Counted from the stretch's first letter, positions 1 to 9,725 are shown. The stretch: 54,848 nucleotides of DNA from an uncultured Sphingorhabdus sp. (GCF_937872355.1 NZ_CALMSV010000135.1:1-54848); one strand, 5' to 3'. The notes: generated by a model not told the origin, from the sequence alone. Made by a program: numbers and translations.

Positions 1-1124
1 GTTGCACCGCGGCCGACGCGCCCGCCTGCGCCGAGGCCCGCGCCATGGGCAAAGGTTCCGTCAGTGCTGACACCGGCCGGTAGCAGGTCAGACATTCCAA
101 GCGCGGCTATTTCAGGCGCCATCACCCGCGCACCGTCCAACTCGCCGCCGTTCAGCAGCATCGCCAGAAAGCGATCATAATCGCGGGTCGAACAGACCAG
201 CCCGGCCCCGCCAAAGGCAAAGGCGGGCTTGTCGAGATAGATACTGGTTGCGGCAGGATCAATCGGGATCAACGCGCCGCCAAACACCGCATAGTTGGTG
301 GCAAAGCGTTTCACCTCGGATTGCGGCACCTGAAAATAGGTACTCGACATTTTGAGCGGATCGAACAGGCGCGCCTTTAGGAAGGCTTCAAACTCCATGC
401 CGCTCGCGACTTCGATCACCCGGCCCAGCAGGTCGAGCGAAATCGAATAGCTCCATTTGGTACCCGGCTCGGCAATCAGTGGCAACTTCGCAACGCGCTC
501 GGCAAAGGTCTTGAGGTCCGGCGTCGGAGCGCCGGGTTCAAAGCCCGGAATTGGCATCCGGCTGATCGCGCCGGGGGTGATGCCATTGTCCATATAGGCC
601 TTTAAGAGCGGCCCCTTGGTGATAATCGAATAGCCAAGCCCAGCCGTGTGCGTCAGTAAATGACGCAGCGTGATCTGTGTCTTTGCGGGCGCAGAATCGA
701 GGCTGCTGTCGGGGCTGGTGAGCACGCGCATCTGGCCAAATTCGGGCAGGAAATCGGCAATCGGTTGATCGAGCTTTATTTTGCCATCGCCGACCAGAAT
801 CATCGCCGCCATGCCGGTGACCGGCTTGGTCATCGAATAGACACGGAACAAGGTGTCGATATCGACCGGTGTCGGATCGCCAATGGCCAATGTGCCGGCC
901 GCAACGATTTCAGGCGCCGCAACACCGCGACCGATGGCCGCGACAACACCCGCCGCTTTCTTGCCTGCAACATAGCCCTCAACCTGCGATTTTAGAGTCG
1001 GATATTCCTGCGCGAGGAAACTCCATGCAGGTGTCGGCAGCATAGTCGCCATCGCGCCAAGCCCGGCCATCGAAAGGAAACCGCGACGGCTGGGTTGCAT
1101 CAACGCTGTTTGTGCTTCGGACAT
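1..1124 (-). CDS. Serine hydrolase, beta-lactamase (class C)/esterase family, 3' end cut off by window
   Basis: About 374 N-terminal residues are visible; the C-terminus lies beyond base 1. The start ATG at 1124 has an AGGAGAG ribosome-binding site just upstream. The N-terminus carries a twin-arginine-like signal (QPSRRGFLSMAGLGAM), so export to the periplasm is likely. The nucleophile motif SMTK (in RVYSMTKPVTG) matches the S-x-x-K of class C beta-lactamases and related esterases. HLLTHTAGL follows as usual, and the Tyr motif appears as YSIS rather than the YSN of true AmpC enzymes. I therefore favour an esterase or D-aminopeptidase-like hydrolase over a beta-lactamase; the substrate cannot be told. 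It lies 10 bp downstream of mutY on the same strand and is probably cotranscribed with it. Confidence 0.8.
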   Translation of the reverse strand, partial: MSEAQTALMQPSRRGFLSMAGLGAMATMLPTPAWSFLAQEYPTLKSQVEGYVAGKKAAGVVAAIGRGVAAPEIVAAGTLAIGDPTPVDIDTLFRVYSMTKPVTGMAAMILVGDGKIKLDQPIADFLPEFGQMRVLTSPDSSLDSAPAKTQITLRHLLTHTAGLGYSIITKGPLLKAYMDNGITPGAISRMPIPGFEPGAPTPDLKTFAERVAKLPLIAEPGTKWSYSISLDLLGRVIEVASGMEFEAFLKARLFDPLKMSSTYFQVPQSEVKRFATNYAVFGGALIPIDPAATSIYLDKPAFAFGGAGLVCSTRDYDRFLAMLLNGGELDGARVMAPEIAALGMSDLLPAGVSTDGTFAHGAGLGAGGRVGRGA

Positions 1125-1134
1125 GCTCTCTCCT

Positions 1135-2211
1135 CTAAAATTTCTCTCTCGCTCTGATGGCAAGCTTAGCTGCCTTGCTGAATAAGGTCGGCAAACCGGC
1201 GCTGTCCAATGATTTCAGCGGCCACCATTCGCCCGGCGGCAAGCTGCTTTCTTCGACCGGCGCTGCCGTAGCGGCAAGCCGCAACGTCAGGCGGAAATGG
1301 GTGAAGACATGCGCGACTTCGCCCGGCACAGCATTCCAGTTGGCCGCAAAAGGCGGCTGCGAGTCGCCATTTGCGCGGGAATTCCAGCCATCATCGGGCA
1401 GGCTGCGCATCCCGCCGAGCATACCGCGATCAGGTCGGCGGACCAGCCAGACATGATCGTTGCGTTCAATCCACCAAGCGGTGCCCGCGCGTTCGGGCTT
1501 GGCCTTCTTGGGGCCCTTGCGGGGTAGCGTCTCGGCGAACCCCGCCTTATGTGCCACACAACGCGATTGCAGCGGGCAGAGCAGGCACTGGGGGTTGCGC
1601 ACTGAACAAAGACTTGCCCCCAGATCCATCATCGCTTGGGCGAAATCGCCGGGCCTGTCGTCAGGCGTGATCGCGTCTACCGCTATGCGTATCTCCGGTT
1701 TCGCGGCAGGCAACGGCGTTTCGATAGCGAACAACCGCGCCACCACCCTTTCAACATTCGCATCGACCACGGAGGCGCGTTCGCTGAATGCAATCGCGGC
1801 AATCGCGGCTGCAGTATAAGGCCCGATGCCGGGAAGCTTCGCCAGCGCAGCTGAATGTGCAGGGAGTTGCCCGCCATGCTCCACGACCACTGCGCGAGCG
1901 CATTTCAGCAGGTTCCGCGCGCGGCTATAATAGCCCAGCCCCGCCCATGCGGCCATGACATCGGCATCGTCGGCAGCAGCCAGCGTGGTGAAATCCGGCC
2001 AGCGGCGCGTGAACTTTTCGAAATAGCCGATGACTGCGGCAACCGTGGTCTGTTGCAGCATCACCTCTGACAGCCATACCCGATAGGGATCGGGCGGCGG
2101 CATTCCGGGAGGTGATCGCCAAGGGAGCTCACGCGCATGCCGATCATAATGGCCGAGCAAGGCGCTGGCGATATCCCCAGAAAAGTCATCACGCTGTTGG
2201 ACGGAAGCCAT
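1135..2211 (-). CDS. mutY: A/G-specific adenine DNA glycosylase MutY
   Basis: Removes adenine mispaired with 8-oxoguanine in base-excision repair. The 358 residues match the family length. Seen: the catalytic Glu in LSEVMLQQT (about E49), the helix-hairpin-helix LPGIGPYTAAAI (126 onward), the catalytic Asp in VVDANVERV (about D150), and the [4Fe-4S] ligands C-x6-C-x2-C-x5-C (C202, C209, C212, C218). A C-terminal NUDIX-like domain with FTHFRLTL would recognise 8-oxoG. It is transcribed divergently from the DUF721 gene, and the two starts lie about 20 bp apart. The serine hydrolase follows 10 bp downstream. Confidence 0.97.
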   Translation of the reverse strand: MASVQQRDDFSGDIASALLGHYDRHARELPWRSPPGMPPPDPYRVWLSEVMLQQTTVAAVIGYFEKFTRRWPDFTTLAAADDADVMAAWAGLGYYSRARNLLKCARAVVVEHGGQLPAHSAALAKLPGIGPYTAAAIAAIAFSERASVVDANVERVVARLFAIETPLPAAKPEIRIAVDAITPDDRPGDFAQAMMDLGASLCSVRNPQCLLCPLQSRCVAHKAGFAETLPRKGPKKAKPERAGTAWWIERNDHVWLVRRPDRGMLGGMRSLPDDGWNSRANGDSQPPFAANWNAVPGEVAHVFTHFRLTLRLAATAAPVEESSLPPGEWWPLKSLDSAGLPTLFSKAAKLAIRAREKF

Positions 2212-2232
2212 GCAAAATGCGATAACCGGCTC

Positions 2233-2772
2233 ATGGAGGAAGGCAAGCCATCAACCGCAGCCAAAAAGGCAAAAGCTGCCGCCAAGCCCGTTTTTGAACG
2301 GCGGCGCGGCGGCGAAGCGCGCGCGGTTTCCGATCTTGTCCCCGACATTGGCCGCGCCGCCTTTCGCCGCTTTGGCTTTGTACAAAGCTCGGTCGTTAGC
2401 CGCTGGGATGAAATTGTAGGCCCGCGCTATGCCGATGTGACCGCCCCTGAAATGATCCGCTTTCCCGCTGGCCAAAAAGCCGGTGGTACGTTGGAGCTGG
2501 TGGTCGAAGGTGCGCATGCGGTGATGATCCAGCACGTCATCCCTGAAATCATCGAGCGGGTGAACCGCTTTTTCGGCTATGATGCCGTGGCCAAGGTGAA
2601 GATGCGCCACGGGCAGGTGCAACGCACCGAACCCAGGCCGAAAGTCAGCGCGGCACCCGTTCTTCGCGCGCCGTCTGCTGAGTTGGGGGATTCTCTTCGC
2701 GAAATTGCCGACCCGGAATTGCAGGCAGTCCTCCAGAATCTGGCAAAAAGCCTTGCCAAAGAGGGCGAGTGA
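2233..2772 (+). CDS. DUF721 (DciA-like) protein
   Basis: Contains the DUF721/DciA core (DIGRAAFRRFGFVQSSVVSRW to VIPEIIERVNRFFGYDAVAKVKM), the domain of the bacterial replicative-helicase loader DciA. The alphaproteobacterial position next to mutY and upstream of dsbA and smc is common in sphingomonads. I chose ATG 2233 (179 residues). The reading frame is open from an ATG at 2137, but that start would run back through the divergent mutY start and adds no conserved sequence. No clear ribosome-binding site precedes 2233. The C-terminal third is proline/alanine-rich and poorly conserved. A function in DnaB recruitment is inferred from the family only. Confidence 0.82.
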   Translation: MEEGKPSTAAKKAKAAAKPVFERRRGGEARAVSDLVPDIGRAAFRRFGFVQSSVVSRWDEIVGPRYADVTAPEMIRFPAGQKAGGTLELVVEGAHAVMIQHVIPEIIERVNRFFGYDAVAKVKMRHGQVQRTEPRPKVSAAPVLRAPSAELGDSLREIADPELQAVLQNLAKSLAKEGE

Positions 2773-2805
2773 ATGCAGATGCAGCGGTCCAATTTAGAGG
2801 CAAAG

Positions 2806-3501
2806 ATGGCCACCCGATTCCCGACTGTTTTCCGTACATCGCTGATCCTGATCGCTGCCGCAACGCTGGGCAGCGCGGCGCTGATCGCAGCCCCCGCAAA
2901 GACCAACTGGCTGCTGGCCTTCAGCACCACGGCCAAGGGCAGCCATGTCATCGGCAATCCCGCCGCGCCGACCAAGCTGGTCGAATATGCCAGCTACACT
3001 TGCGGCCATTGCGCGCATTTCGAAATCGACGATGCGCCTCAGATCAAGAACCAGTTTGTCGCAACCGGCAAGGTCAGCTTTGAAATCCGCAATCTGGTGC
3101 GCGACCCGATGGATTTGACCGCTGCGATGCTCGCGCGCTGCGGCGGCAAGGGGCGCTTTTTCGGCAATCACCGGCACCTGATGGCAACGCAGGCGCAATG
3201 GGCCAATGGCAGCATGCTCGGCAAGGCGACGATTGCCTTGCTGGAGGCGAAGAATATCGTCGGCTTCATGCAGGGCGCCTATACCGAACTCGGGCTGGAC
3301 AAGATCATGGCACAGCGGGGCGTCACCGCTGCGCAAGCCAAGGTCTGCCTCGCGGACAAGGCGGCGTTTAATGCGGTTATCGCGATGACCGACGAAGCCA
3401 CCGAAAAACTGAAAATCAACTCGACGCCGACCTTGCTGGTCAATGGCAAGGTCATCGAAGGTCACGACTTCGCGACCATCAAGACCCATCTCGCTCCCTG
3501 A
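2806..3501 (+). CDS. DsbA-family thiol:disulfide interchange protein
   Basis: Periplasmic thioredoxin-fold oxidoreductase of the DsbA_4/thioredoxin_4 type. An N-terminal signal sequence (about residues 1-30, hydrophobic LILIAAATLGSAALIAA) precedes the domain. The active site is CGHC (C66-C69 from this start), and the cis-proline loop is STPT. ATG 2806 has AGAGG 5 bp upstream. An in-frame ATG at 2773 directly abuts the previous stop and also has a possible site (GAGGGC), so an 11-residue longer form is possible. It forms an operon with the DUF721 gene before it and the second DsbA-like gene 28 bp after it. Substrates are unknown. Confidence 0.9.
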   Translation: MATRFPTVFRTSLILIAAATLGSAALIAAPAKTNWLLAFSTTAKGSHVIGNPAAPTKLVEYASYTCGHCAHFEIDDAPQIKNQFVATGKVSFEIRNLVRDPMDLTAAMLARCGGKGRFFGNHRHLMATQAQWANGSMLGKATIALLEAKNIVGFMQGAYTELGLDKIMAQRGVTAAQAKVCLADKAAFNAVIAMTDEATEKLKINSTPTLLVNGKVIEGHDFATIKTHLAP

Positions 3502-3529
3502 ATTTCAACGACGCAAAGGACATCAAAAT

Positions 3530-4273
3530 ATGCGCAGTCTGAAAATCCTCACCGCTTCCATCGCCGCGCTGGCCCTCGCATCCTGTGGTGGCAGCGAAAC
3601 TGGCGAAGCACCCAAGGGCGAACCGGTAACCGCCGTCGCTCCGCCCGCTGGCAAGCAATGGATCGATGTAGTCAGCAAGACGGCCGAGGGCGGCTATCTG
3701 ATCGGCAACCCCGATGCAAAAATCAAACTGGTCGAATATGCTTCGCTCACCTGCCATGTCTGTGCTCAGTTCAGCAACGATGCTGGGACCGACCTGCACG
3801 ACAATTTCATCAACAATGGTAAGATTTCCTACGAATTCCGCAATTTCGTCCGCGATGAATTTGACCTTATGGCGGCGCGCGTCACCCGTTGCGGCGCGAA
3901 TGAGGCGATGCTGCCTTTGACCGAACAGTTTATGGGCTTCCAGGAAACATTGTTCGAAAATGCCAACAAGATCGGCACCGACAAGGCACTGGAAGCGAAA
4001 ATAACGTCGCTAAAGGGTGGCGAGCGCTTCTTTGCCCTGGCAGATGCCGTGGGTATCGTTGAGTTCTTTGCCCAGCGGGGTGTTTCGCGCGACCAGAGCA
4101 AGGCCTGCCTTTCCGACACCGCCGAAATGCAGAAACTTGCCGACCTGACCGCCGAATATGGCAAGAAATACACCATCCAGGGCACGCCGACCTTCTATCT
4201 CAACGGCGCGCGCCTCGACGTGACCGCGTGGCCGCAGGTCAAGGGCAAGCTGCAAGAGGCTGGCGCGCGGTAA
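3530..4273 (+). CDS. DsbA-family lipoprotein with CHVC active site
   Basis: A 247-residue paralogue of the preceding gene. The signal ends in a lipobox (ALALASCGG, Cys19), so it should be a lipid-anchored periplasmic protein, unlike its soluble neighbour. The thioredoxin-fold active site is CHVC (about C75-C78) within EYASLTCHVCAQF, and the cis-proline loop is GTPTFY. ATG 3530 has AAAGGA 10 bp upstream; the reading frame open from 3443 only overlaps the previous gene. Side by side with a CGHC protein, this may be an oxidase/partner pair formed by duplication. smc starts 27 bp downstream. Confidence 0.9.
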   Translation: MRSLKILTASIAALALASCGGSETGEAPKGEPVTAVAPPAGKQWIDVVSKTAEGGYLIGNPDAKIKLVEYASLTCHVCAQFSNDAGTDLHDNFINNGKISYEFRNFVRDEFDLMAARVTRCGANEAMLPLTEQFMGFQETLFENANKIGTDKALEAKITSLKGGERFFALADAVGIVEFFAQRGVSRDQSKACLSDTAEMQKLADLTAEYGKKYTIQGTPTFYLNGARLDVTAWPQVKGKLQEAGAR

Positions 4274-4300
4274 GCCTTCGGGCACCGCGTCGGGGGACAT

Positions 4301-7300
4301 ATGCGGATCAAGCGGCTCAAACTGACAGGCTTCAAAAGCTTTGTTGAGCCAACCGAGCTGCATATCGAGGCCGGGCTGACCGGTGTGGTCGGCCCCAATG
4401 GGTGCGGTAAATCGAACCTGCTAGAGGCCCTCCGATGGGTGATGGGTGAAAACTCGCCCAAGTCAATGCGCGGCGGCGGGATGGAGGATGTGATCTTCGC
4501 CGGCACCGCGCAACGCCCGTCGCGCGATTTCGCTGAGGTCACGCTGCTCGCCGAACATGGGCCTGATGAGAATATCCCCGGTATAATTGCCAATGACGAC
4601 GATCAGGAACTCGAAGTCGTCCGCCGGATCGAACGTGGCGCGGGCAGCGCCTATCGCGCCAATGGCCGCGATGTGCGTGCGAAAGACATCGCACTGATCT
4701 TTGCTGACGCGGCCACCGGTGCGCACAGCCCTGCGCTGGTCAGTCAGGGTCGAATCGGCTCAATCATTTCCGCCAAGCCGCAAGAACGGCGCATGATGCT
4801 CGAAGAGGCGGCTGGGATTTCTGGCCTGCATGTGCGCCGCAAAGATGCCGAGCAGAAATTGCGCGCGGCAGAGACCAACCTCAATCGCTTGGCGACGATA
4901 TTGGGCGATATGGATGCGCGCGCGCAAAGCCTGAAGAAACAGGCGCGACAGGCCGAGCGTTACCGCAAATTGTCGGGTGAGATCACGCAGGCCGAAGCAC
5001 GGCTGATCTTCGTTCGCTGGCGAGAGGCCAAAGCATCGGCGGAAGCTGCACGGGCGGAAGCCGACGCAGCTGGCAAAGCGGTCGAGGAGGCCTCTATCCG
5101 CCAGCGCACTTTGGCCGAACAGCAGCAGGATGCTGTCCGCAAGCTGGCCGATGACCGGGCTGCGGCGATGGCGGCGCGTGATGCGGCGAGCGATCTATCG
5201 AATCGGCTGGTGCAACTCACCGGCGAACGCGACAGGCTGATCCAACGTCAGGCAGATCTCACCGCCCAAGGCCGTCGTATCGAAGAAGATGGCGCGCGCG
5301 AGGGCAAGTTGACCCATGACGCCGCTGAGGCGTTGGCCCGGTTGCAGGCTGAAGCCGCAACGCTCGCCGAGACAATCAAGGCGAGCGAGGAAGAACGTCC
5401 ACGGCTTACCCGCGCACTTGATGATTCCGAACGCGCAACGCGTGAAGGCGAAGTGAAACTGGCCAAGGCAGTGGCCGAGCAGGCACGAGCCGAAGCCGAA
5501 CTGCGTGTTGCCGAGGCAGCGCTGAACAATGCCCGAGCCCGCGTCGACCGTGCCGAACGGGACAAGGCGCGGCTCGACGCAGAGAGGTCAGCGCTCGGCG
5601 ACGAGGCCGAACTGGCGACGGTGCGGGATAAAGCTCGCGACGAGGCCGGGCGGTTGCAGGTCGAGCTTGAGCAGCAGGCGATGGCGATCGAAGCCGCCGA
5701 GACCGCACGTGCAGCGCTGGTTGCTGAACGCGATGGCGCACAAAGCGCTCTCGCCAGTGCCAAGGCCGATCTGGCTGCCCTGCTAAGTGAGAAGAACGCT
5801 CTCGAACGCGCAACTTCAAAAAGCAGCGACAACCGTGCGCTCGACCGCATCAAGGTCAAGCCCGGCTATGAACGCGCGCTGGCGGCAGCGCTGGGCGACG
5901 ATCTGAACGCAGCAGTTGGCGGAGTTATCGGACGGCGCTGGCAGGGCTTCACGTCGGTTCCACCAAAGCTATCGGGCGAACGCCTCTCGGATGTGGTCGA
6001 GGCACCCAGCGAACTGGCGCTGCGCCTAGCCATGGTGCGCGTGGTCGACACAGACGATGGCGCGATGCTGGAGATAGGCGAGCGACTGGTCACCCGCGAT
6101 GGCAAGCTGCGCCGCTGGGATGGCTTTGCCGCCGAGGATGATGGTGCAGCGGCAGCAGAACAACTCGAACGAGCCAACCGATTGGAGGCTCTATTCGAAG
6201 CCATTCCGGCAGCGGAGGCCAAAGCCAATGAACAGGCCGCCGTTCTCGATGCGCTCGGAGAGCGAATCGTTGCGGCGCAGGATGAGGCACGGCGTGTAGC
6301 TTCGGCACAGTCGGCAACCGAAACCGCGCTGCGGCAAGCGCTGCGCGATGCCGACCGGGCCGAGGACGCGCTGACGCGCGCACAACAGGCGGCGACAGCA
6401 CTGGCCGAGCGGAGCGAGCTGGCCGAACAGGAAGCCACGCAAGCCCGACTCGAATTTGAGTCAGCCGACAAGGCGCGCGCCGAACTGCCTGACGGTGAGC
6501 AGCAACGTGCACTTGTTGCCGCGCTGACCAGCGAAGGAGAGTCGTTACGGCAATTGTTCGTGCGGGCGCAGGCCGACCTTTCCGGCCTCGACCAGAAAAT
6601 CGCACAGCAGCGGGAACGGCGTGCAGTGGCGCAGGCCGAAATTCGCGGCTGGCAGGAACGGGCGGGTGAAGCCGAGCGGCGCATCGCCGAAATGAACAAA
6701 CGCAGCGCTGAAATTGCGAGCGAGCTGGAAACGATTGTCGGCAAGCCCGATATCATCGCGCACGAACTGACCACGCTGGAAGCTGACAAGGCGGCGGTAG
6801 GCGAAAAACTCGCCGCGCTACAGGCTGCCGAGCAGGCGAGCGAAACCTCGCTGAAGGCGCTCGAAGCCCAATTGGCTGCGGCTGCCGAAGCCGTATCCAC
6901 CGCACGTGAACAACGCGCCGGGGCCGAGGCCCGCGCCGAAAATCAGGACGCCCGCCGCCGCGAAATGGCCGGAATATCAGGCGAGCGCTTCGAATGCCCG
7001 CCGCCGCTGTTGCCTGAGAAGCATGGCTTTGAAGAAAGCGAACTCGGCGATGCGTCGCTGGAATCAAACGGTCTGGAAAAGCTGCAATTTGATCGCGAAC
7101 GGATCGGCCCGGTCAATCTGATCGCCGCCGACGAACTGGTCGAACTCGAAACCGAAATCGAGAAGGGGCAAAGCGAAAGCGAGGAACTGACGCAGGCCAT
7201 AAATCGGCTGCGCGGCTCGATCGGCAGCCTCAATCGCGAAGGCCGCACCCGCTTGCTTGCCGCGTTCGAAACGGTCGACCAGCATTTCCAGCGGCTGTTC

Positions 7301-7729
7301 ACGACATTGTTCAATGGCGGCCAGGCGCACCTCGCGCTGATCGACAGCGATGATCCGCTCGAAGCGGGCCTCGAAATCTTTGCGCAGCCGCCAGGCAAGA
7401 AACTGCAATCGCTGACGCTGCTTTCGGGCGGCGAACAGGCGCTGACCGCCGTTGCGCTCATCTTCGCGCTCTTCCTGACCAATCCCGCGCCGATCTGTGT
7501 GCTCGACGAAGTGGACGCTCCACTCGACGACGCCAATATCGAACGCTTCTGCGATCTTCTCGACGCGATGACGCGCGAAACCGATACCCGCTATCTGATC
7601 GTCACCCACAATGCCGTGACGATGAGCCGCATGCACCGCCTGTTTGGCGTGACGATGGTCGAACAGGGCGTATCGCGCCTTGTCAGCGTCGATCTGGGCG
7701 GTGCAGAGCAGTTGTTGGCGGCGGAATAA
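4301..7729 (+). CDS. smc: Chromosome segregation protein SMC
   Basis: 1142 residues, normal for bacterial SMC, the ATPase of the condensin complex that organises and segregates chromosomes. Walker A GPNGCGKSN is at about 32-40. Long Ala/Glu/Arg-rich coiled coils flank a hinge domain (about 500-620, starting VKPGYERALAAALGDDLNAAV). The C-terminal head has the signature LLSGGEQAL and Walker B ICVLDEVDAPLDDANIE. It is the last gene of the rightward run that includes the two DsbA-like genes. Its stop lies 3 bp from that of the convergent aldo/keto reductase. The antisense strand of the coiled-coil part is also open over long stretches, which is only a codon-bias effect. Confidence 0.98.
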   Translation: MRIKRLKLTGFKSFVEPTELHIEAGLTGVVGPNGCGKSNLLEALRWVMGENSPKSMRGGGMEDVIFAGTAQRPSRDFAEVTLLAEHGPDENIPGIIANDDDQELEVVRRIERGAGSAYRANGRDVRAKDIALIFADAATGAHSPALVSQGRIGSIISAKPQERRMMLEEAAGISGLHVRRKDAEQKLRAAETNLNRLATILGDMDARAQSLKKQARQAERYRKLSGEITQAEARLIFVRWREAKASAEAARAEADAAGKAVEEASIRQRTLAEQQQDAVRKLADDRAAAMAARDAASDLSNRLVQLTGERDRLIQRQADLTAQGRRIEEDGAREGKLTHDAAEALARLQAEAATLAETIKASEEERPRLTRALDDSERATREGEVKLAKAVAEQARAEAELRVAEAALNNARARVDRAERDKARLDAERSALGDEAELATVRDKARDEAGRLQVELEQQAMAIEAAETARAALVAERDGAQSALASAKADLAALLSEKNALERATSKSSDNRALDRIKVKPGYERALAAALGDDLNAAVGGVIGRRWQGFTSVPPKLSGERLSDVVEAPSELALRLAMVRVVDTDDGAMLEIGERLVTRDGKLRRWDGFAAEDDGAAAAEQLERANRLEALFEAIPAAEAKANEQAAVLDALGERIVAAQDEARRVASAQSATETALRQALRDADRAEDALTRAQQAATALAERSELAEQEATQARLEFESADKARAELPDGEQQRALVAALTSEGESLRQLFVRAQADLSGLDQKIAQQRERRAVAQAEIRGWQERAGEAERRIAEMNKRSAEIASELETIVGKPDIIAHELTTLEADKAAVGEKLAALQAAEQASETSLKALEAQLAAAAEAVSTAREQRAGAEARAENQDARRREMAGISGERFECPPPLLPEKHGFEESELGDASLESNGLEKLQFDRERIGPVNLIAADELVELETEIEKGQSESEELTQAINRLRGSIGSLNREGRTRLLAAFETVDQHFQRLFTTLFNGGQAHLALIDSDDPLEAGLEIFAQPPGKKLQSLTLLSGGEQALTAVALIFALFLTNPAPICVLDEVDAPLDDANIERFCDLLDAMTRETDTRYLIVTHNAVTMSRMHRLFGVTMVEQGVSRLVSVDLGGAEQLLAAE

Positions 7730-7732
7730 CCC

Positions 7733-7748
7733 CTACCCCATAGGGTAG
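7733..7748. terminator. Small hairpin between convergent smc and aldo/keto reductase genes
   Basis: Perfect 6-bp inverted repeat CTACCC-cata-GGGTAG at the junction of two convergent genes; it includes the stop codon of the leftward gene. It lacks a good T tract on either side, so bidirectional termination is only a possibility. Confidence 0.3.
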
Positions 7749-8752
7749 AGGATTTCCTTAGTCACCTTGTGGATGGCTTTCATCACATCGGCGGGCAGAA
7801 CCAGATCATTAGCCGCAAAAATTTCGGCGCATTGTTCTACGCTGCTCACCCCGACGATGGTCGAGGCGACGAAATCATGCTGTTTCGACCATGCGGTCGC
7901 CAGCGTCACAGGTGACATCCCGGCTTCCTTGGCAATCTCCAAAATCTTGGCGGTCGATTCAAGCGCACGCGGCCCGGCAAAGCGCATGGCCATCGCTGCC
8001 TGACGCGCGTCGGCCATATCCATATAGCGGGTGAAGCGCGCCCCCTCGGGGCGGGCGCCATCCTGATATTTGCCCGAAAGAACCCCGCCAGCCAGCGGCG
8101 AATAGGGGATCAGGCTGACGCCTTCTTCGCGGCAGACTTGCGCCAGTTCATCCTCGAACCGACGGTTGTTGATTGAGAAATTATTCTGGATCGTCTGGTA
8201 CCGGGCGACGCCCAATCGCTCGGACGCCTGAATCGACTTCATCAAGCCCCAGCTGGTTTCATTGGAGCAACCCAGAATGCGCACTTTGCCTGCGCGAACC
8301 AGCTCGTCCAGCACCTCCATCGTTTCCTCATAGGGTGTGCCATGGTCGGGCCAGTGCGTCTGATAAAGATCGATGTAATCGGTCTGCAACCGGCGCAGGC
8401 TGTCTTCTACGGCGACGGTAATCTGCCTCCGGTCGAGTGCCGTCATCCCGCCGCGCTTGGGCGATTTGAACCAGACATGGCTAGGGCCCGAAACTTTGGT
8501 GGCGATGATGATGGCATCGCGGTTCTTGCCCTTCAGCCAGCGGCCGACGATTTCCTCGGTGCGGCCAACCCATTTGACATCGGGCGGCACAGGATAGCCC
8601 TCGGCAGTATCGAAAAAATTGATGCCTGCGTCGAGGCTCATGTCCATCACGCGGTGCGCGACTGCCTCATCCGCCTGGGACCCGAAGGTCATCGTGCCCA
8701 TGCAAATGTCGGAAACGACAATCGCGCTTTTGCCCAGCCGCCTGTTGCCCAT
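7733..8752 (-). CDS. Aldo/keto reductase
   Basis: NADPH-dependent oxidoreductase of the aldo/keto reductase superfamily, 339 residues. The catalytic tetrad is recognisable: Asp and Tyr in INFFDTAEGY, Lys in IIIATKVSG, His in YQTHWPDHG. The overall pattern (MGNRRLGKS...ICMGTMTFG; LGCSNETSWGL; SLIPYSPLAGGVLSGKY) resembles the Tas/YghZ-like branch. The substrate is not predictable. It sits 15 bp downstream of ubiA on the same strand and may be cotranscribed with it. A functional tie to ubiquinone synthesis is not implied by the family. Confidence 0.93.
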   Translation of the reverse strand: MGNRRLGKSAIVVSDICMGTMTFGSQADEAVAHRVMDMSLDAGINFFDTAEGYPVPPDVKWVGRTEEIVGRWLKGKNRDAIIIATKVSGPSHVWFKSPKRGGMTALDRRQITVAVEDSLRRLQTDYIDLYQTHWPDHGTPYEETMEVLDELVRAGKVRILGCSNETSWGLMKSIQASERLGVARYQTIQNNFSINNRRFEDELAQVCREEGVSLIPYSPLAGGVLSGKYQDGARPEGARFTRYMDMADARQAAMAMRFAGPRALESTAKILEIAKEAGMSPVTLATAWSKQHDFVASTIVGVSSVEQCAEIFAANDLVLPADVMKAIHKVTKEILYPMG

Positions 8753-8767
8753 AAACTCTCCTCCGTT

Positions 8768-9685
8768 TTAGCCTGAAGCGCCAACGACAAGGCAGGCGAG
8801 TGCAACCAGCAGCCCTGTTACCTTGTTCGACCGGAAATGGCCGAGCGCATTGCTCCCATCCTTTTTGAGCGAAGCGATTTGATATGCCAAGTGGAAAGCG
8901 GCAGGCGCGAGCGCGACCAGCGCCTGACCTTGCGGTCGCACGCTCCAGACCGCCATGCCCCATCCGGCGAGTGCCAGCAGATAGCAAAGGGCAACTCCGC
9001 TGCGGATATGTTCACCCATGCGCAGCGCGGTTGAACGGATGCCGACCAGCGCGTCATCCTCCCGGTCCTGCATCGCGTAGATCGTGTCATAGCCGACAAC
9101 CCAGAATATCGTGCCGCCATAGAGCCAGAGCATGGCGGCGTCCGCCCTGCCCGTGACCGCCACCCATCCGACCGGCACGCCCCAACTGAACACCAGCCCG
9201 AGCCACAATTGCGGCCACCAGGTGATGCGCTTCATGAAGGGATAGGCAGCAACCAATGCAAGGCTGCACAATGCGACGAAAATCGCCTCGATACGCAATT
9301 GCACAAGCACCAGAAGGCCGATGCCGCACAGCAGCAACAGCCAGCCCCACGCCGCCTTCATGCTGACCGCGCCGCTGGCCAGTGGCCGGCTTGCCGTACG
9401 CGCCACCTTGGCATCAAGATCGCGGTCTACAATGTCATTATAGACACAGCCCGCCCCGCGCATCGCAATCGCGCCGAGCAGCATCCAGAGGACCAGATAC
9501 CAATGGCTGAACGCGCCGCCAGCAAGTGTCAGCCCATAGACGCAGGGCCAGAAGAGCAGCCACCAGCCAATGGGGCGATCAAAGCGTGCGAGCAAGGCGA
9601 ACGGCCGAACGCTTACCGGCAACAGGCGGACAAGGCCTTGAATTTCTGTGTCTGGGGGAGCGGTTGCGGACATCGAATCTGACAT
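8768..9685 (-). CDS. ubiA: 4-hydroxybenzoate polyprenyltransferase UbiA
   Basis: Integral membrane prenyltransferase attaching the polyprenyl tail to 4-hydroxybenzoate in ubiquinone biosynthesis. The 305 residues contain about eight to nine hydrophobic segments. The two Asp-rich Mg-diphosphate motifs are visible: NDIVDRDLD (about 83-91) and DREDDALVGI (about 206-215). SRPLASG after motif 1 is typical of UbiA. The ATG at 9685 (MSDSMSA) has AAGG upstream; ATG 9673 is an alternative. It is divergent from rsmE, with 40 bp between the chosen starts. Confidence 0.95.
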   Translation of the reverse strand: MSDSMSATAPPDTEIQGLVRLLPVSVRPFALLARFDRPIGWWLLFWPCVYGLTLAGGAFSHWYLVLWMLLGAIAMRGAGCVYNDIVDRDLDAKVARTASRPLASGAVSMKAAWGWLLLLCGIGLLVLVQLRIEAIFVALCSLALVAAYPFMKRITWWPQLWLGLVFSWGVPVGWVAVTGRADAAMLWLYGGTIFWVVGYDTIYAMQDREDDALVGIRSTALRMGEHIRSGVALCYLLALAGWGMAVWSVRPQGQALVALAPAAFHLAYQIASLKKDGSNALGHFRSNKVTGLLVALACLVVGASG

Positions 9686-9725
9686 AACGCCTTGCCCGCT
9701 GCTTGTCGAAGGCTATGCTTGGGCG

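Noticed and set aside
5866..6900. 344-residue open frame antisense to smc
   Set aside because: Ser/Ala/Arg-rich translation typical of the reverse of Ala/Glu/Arg coiled-coil codons; no start context or domain.
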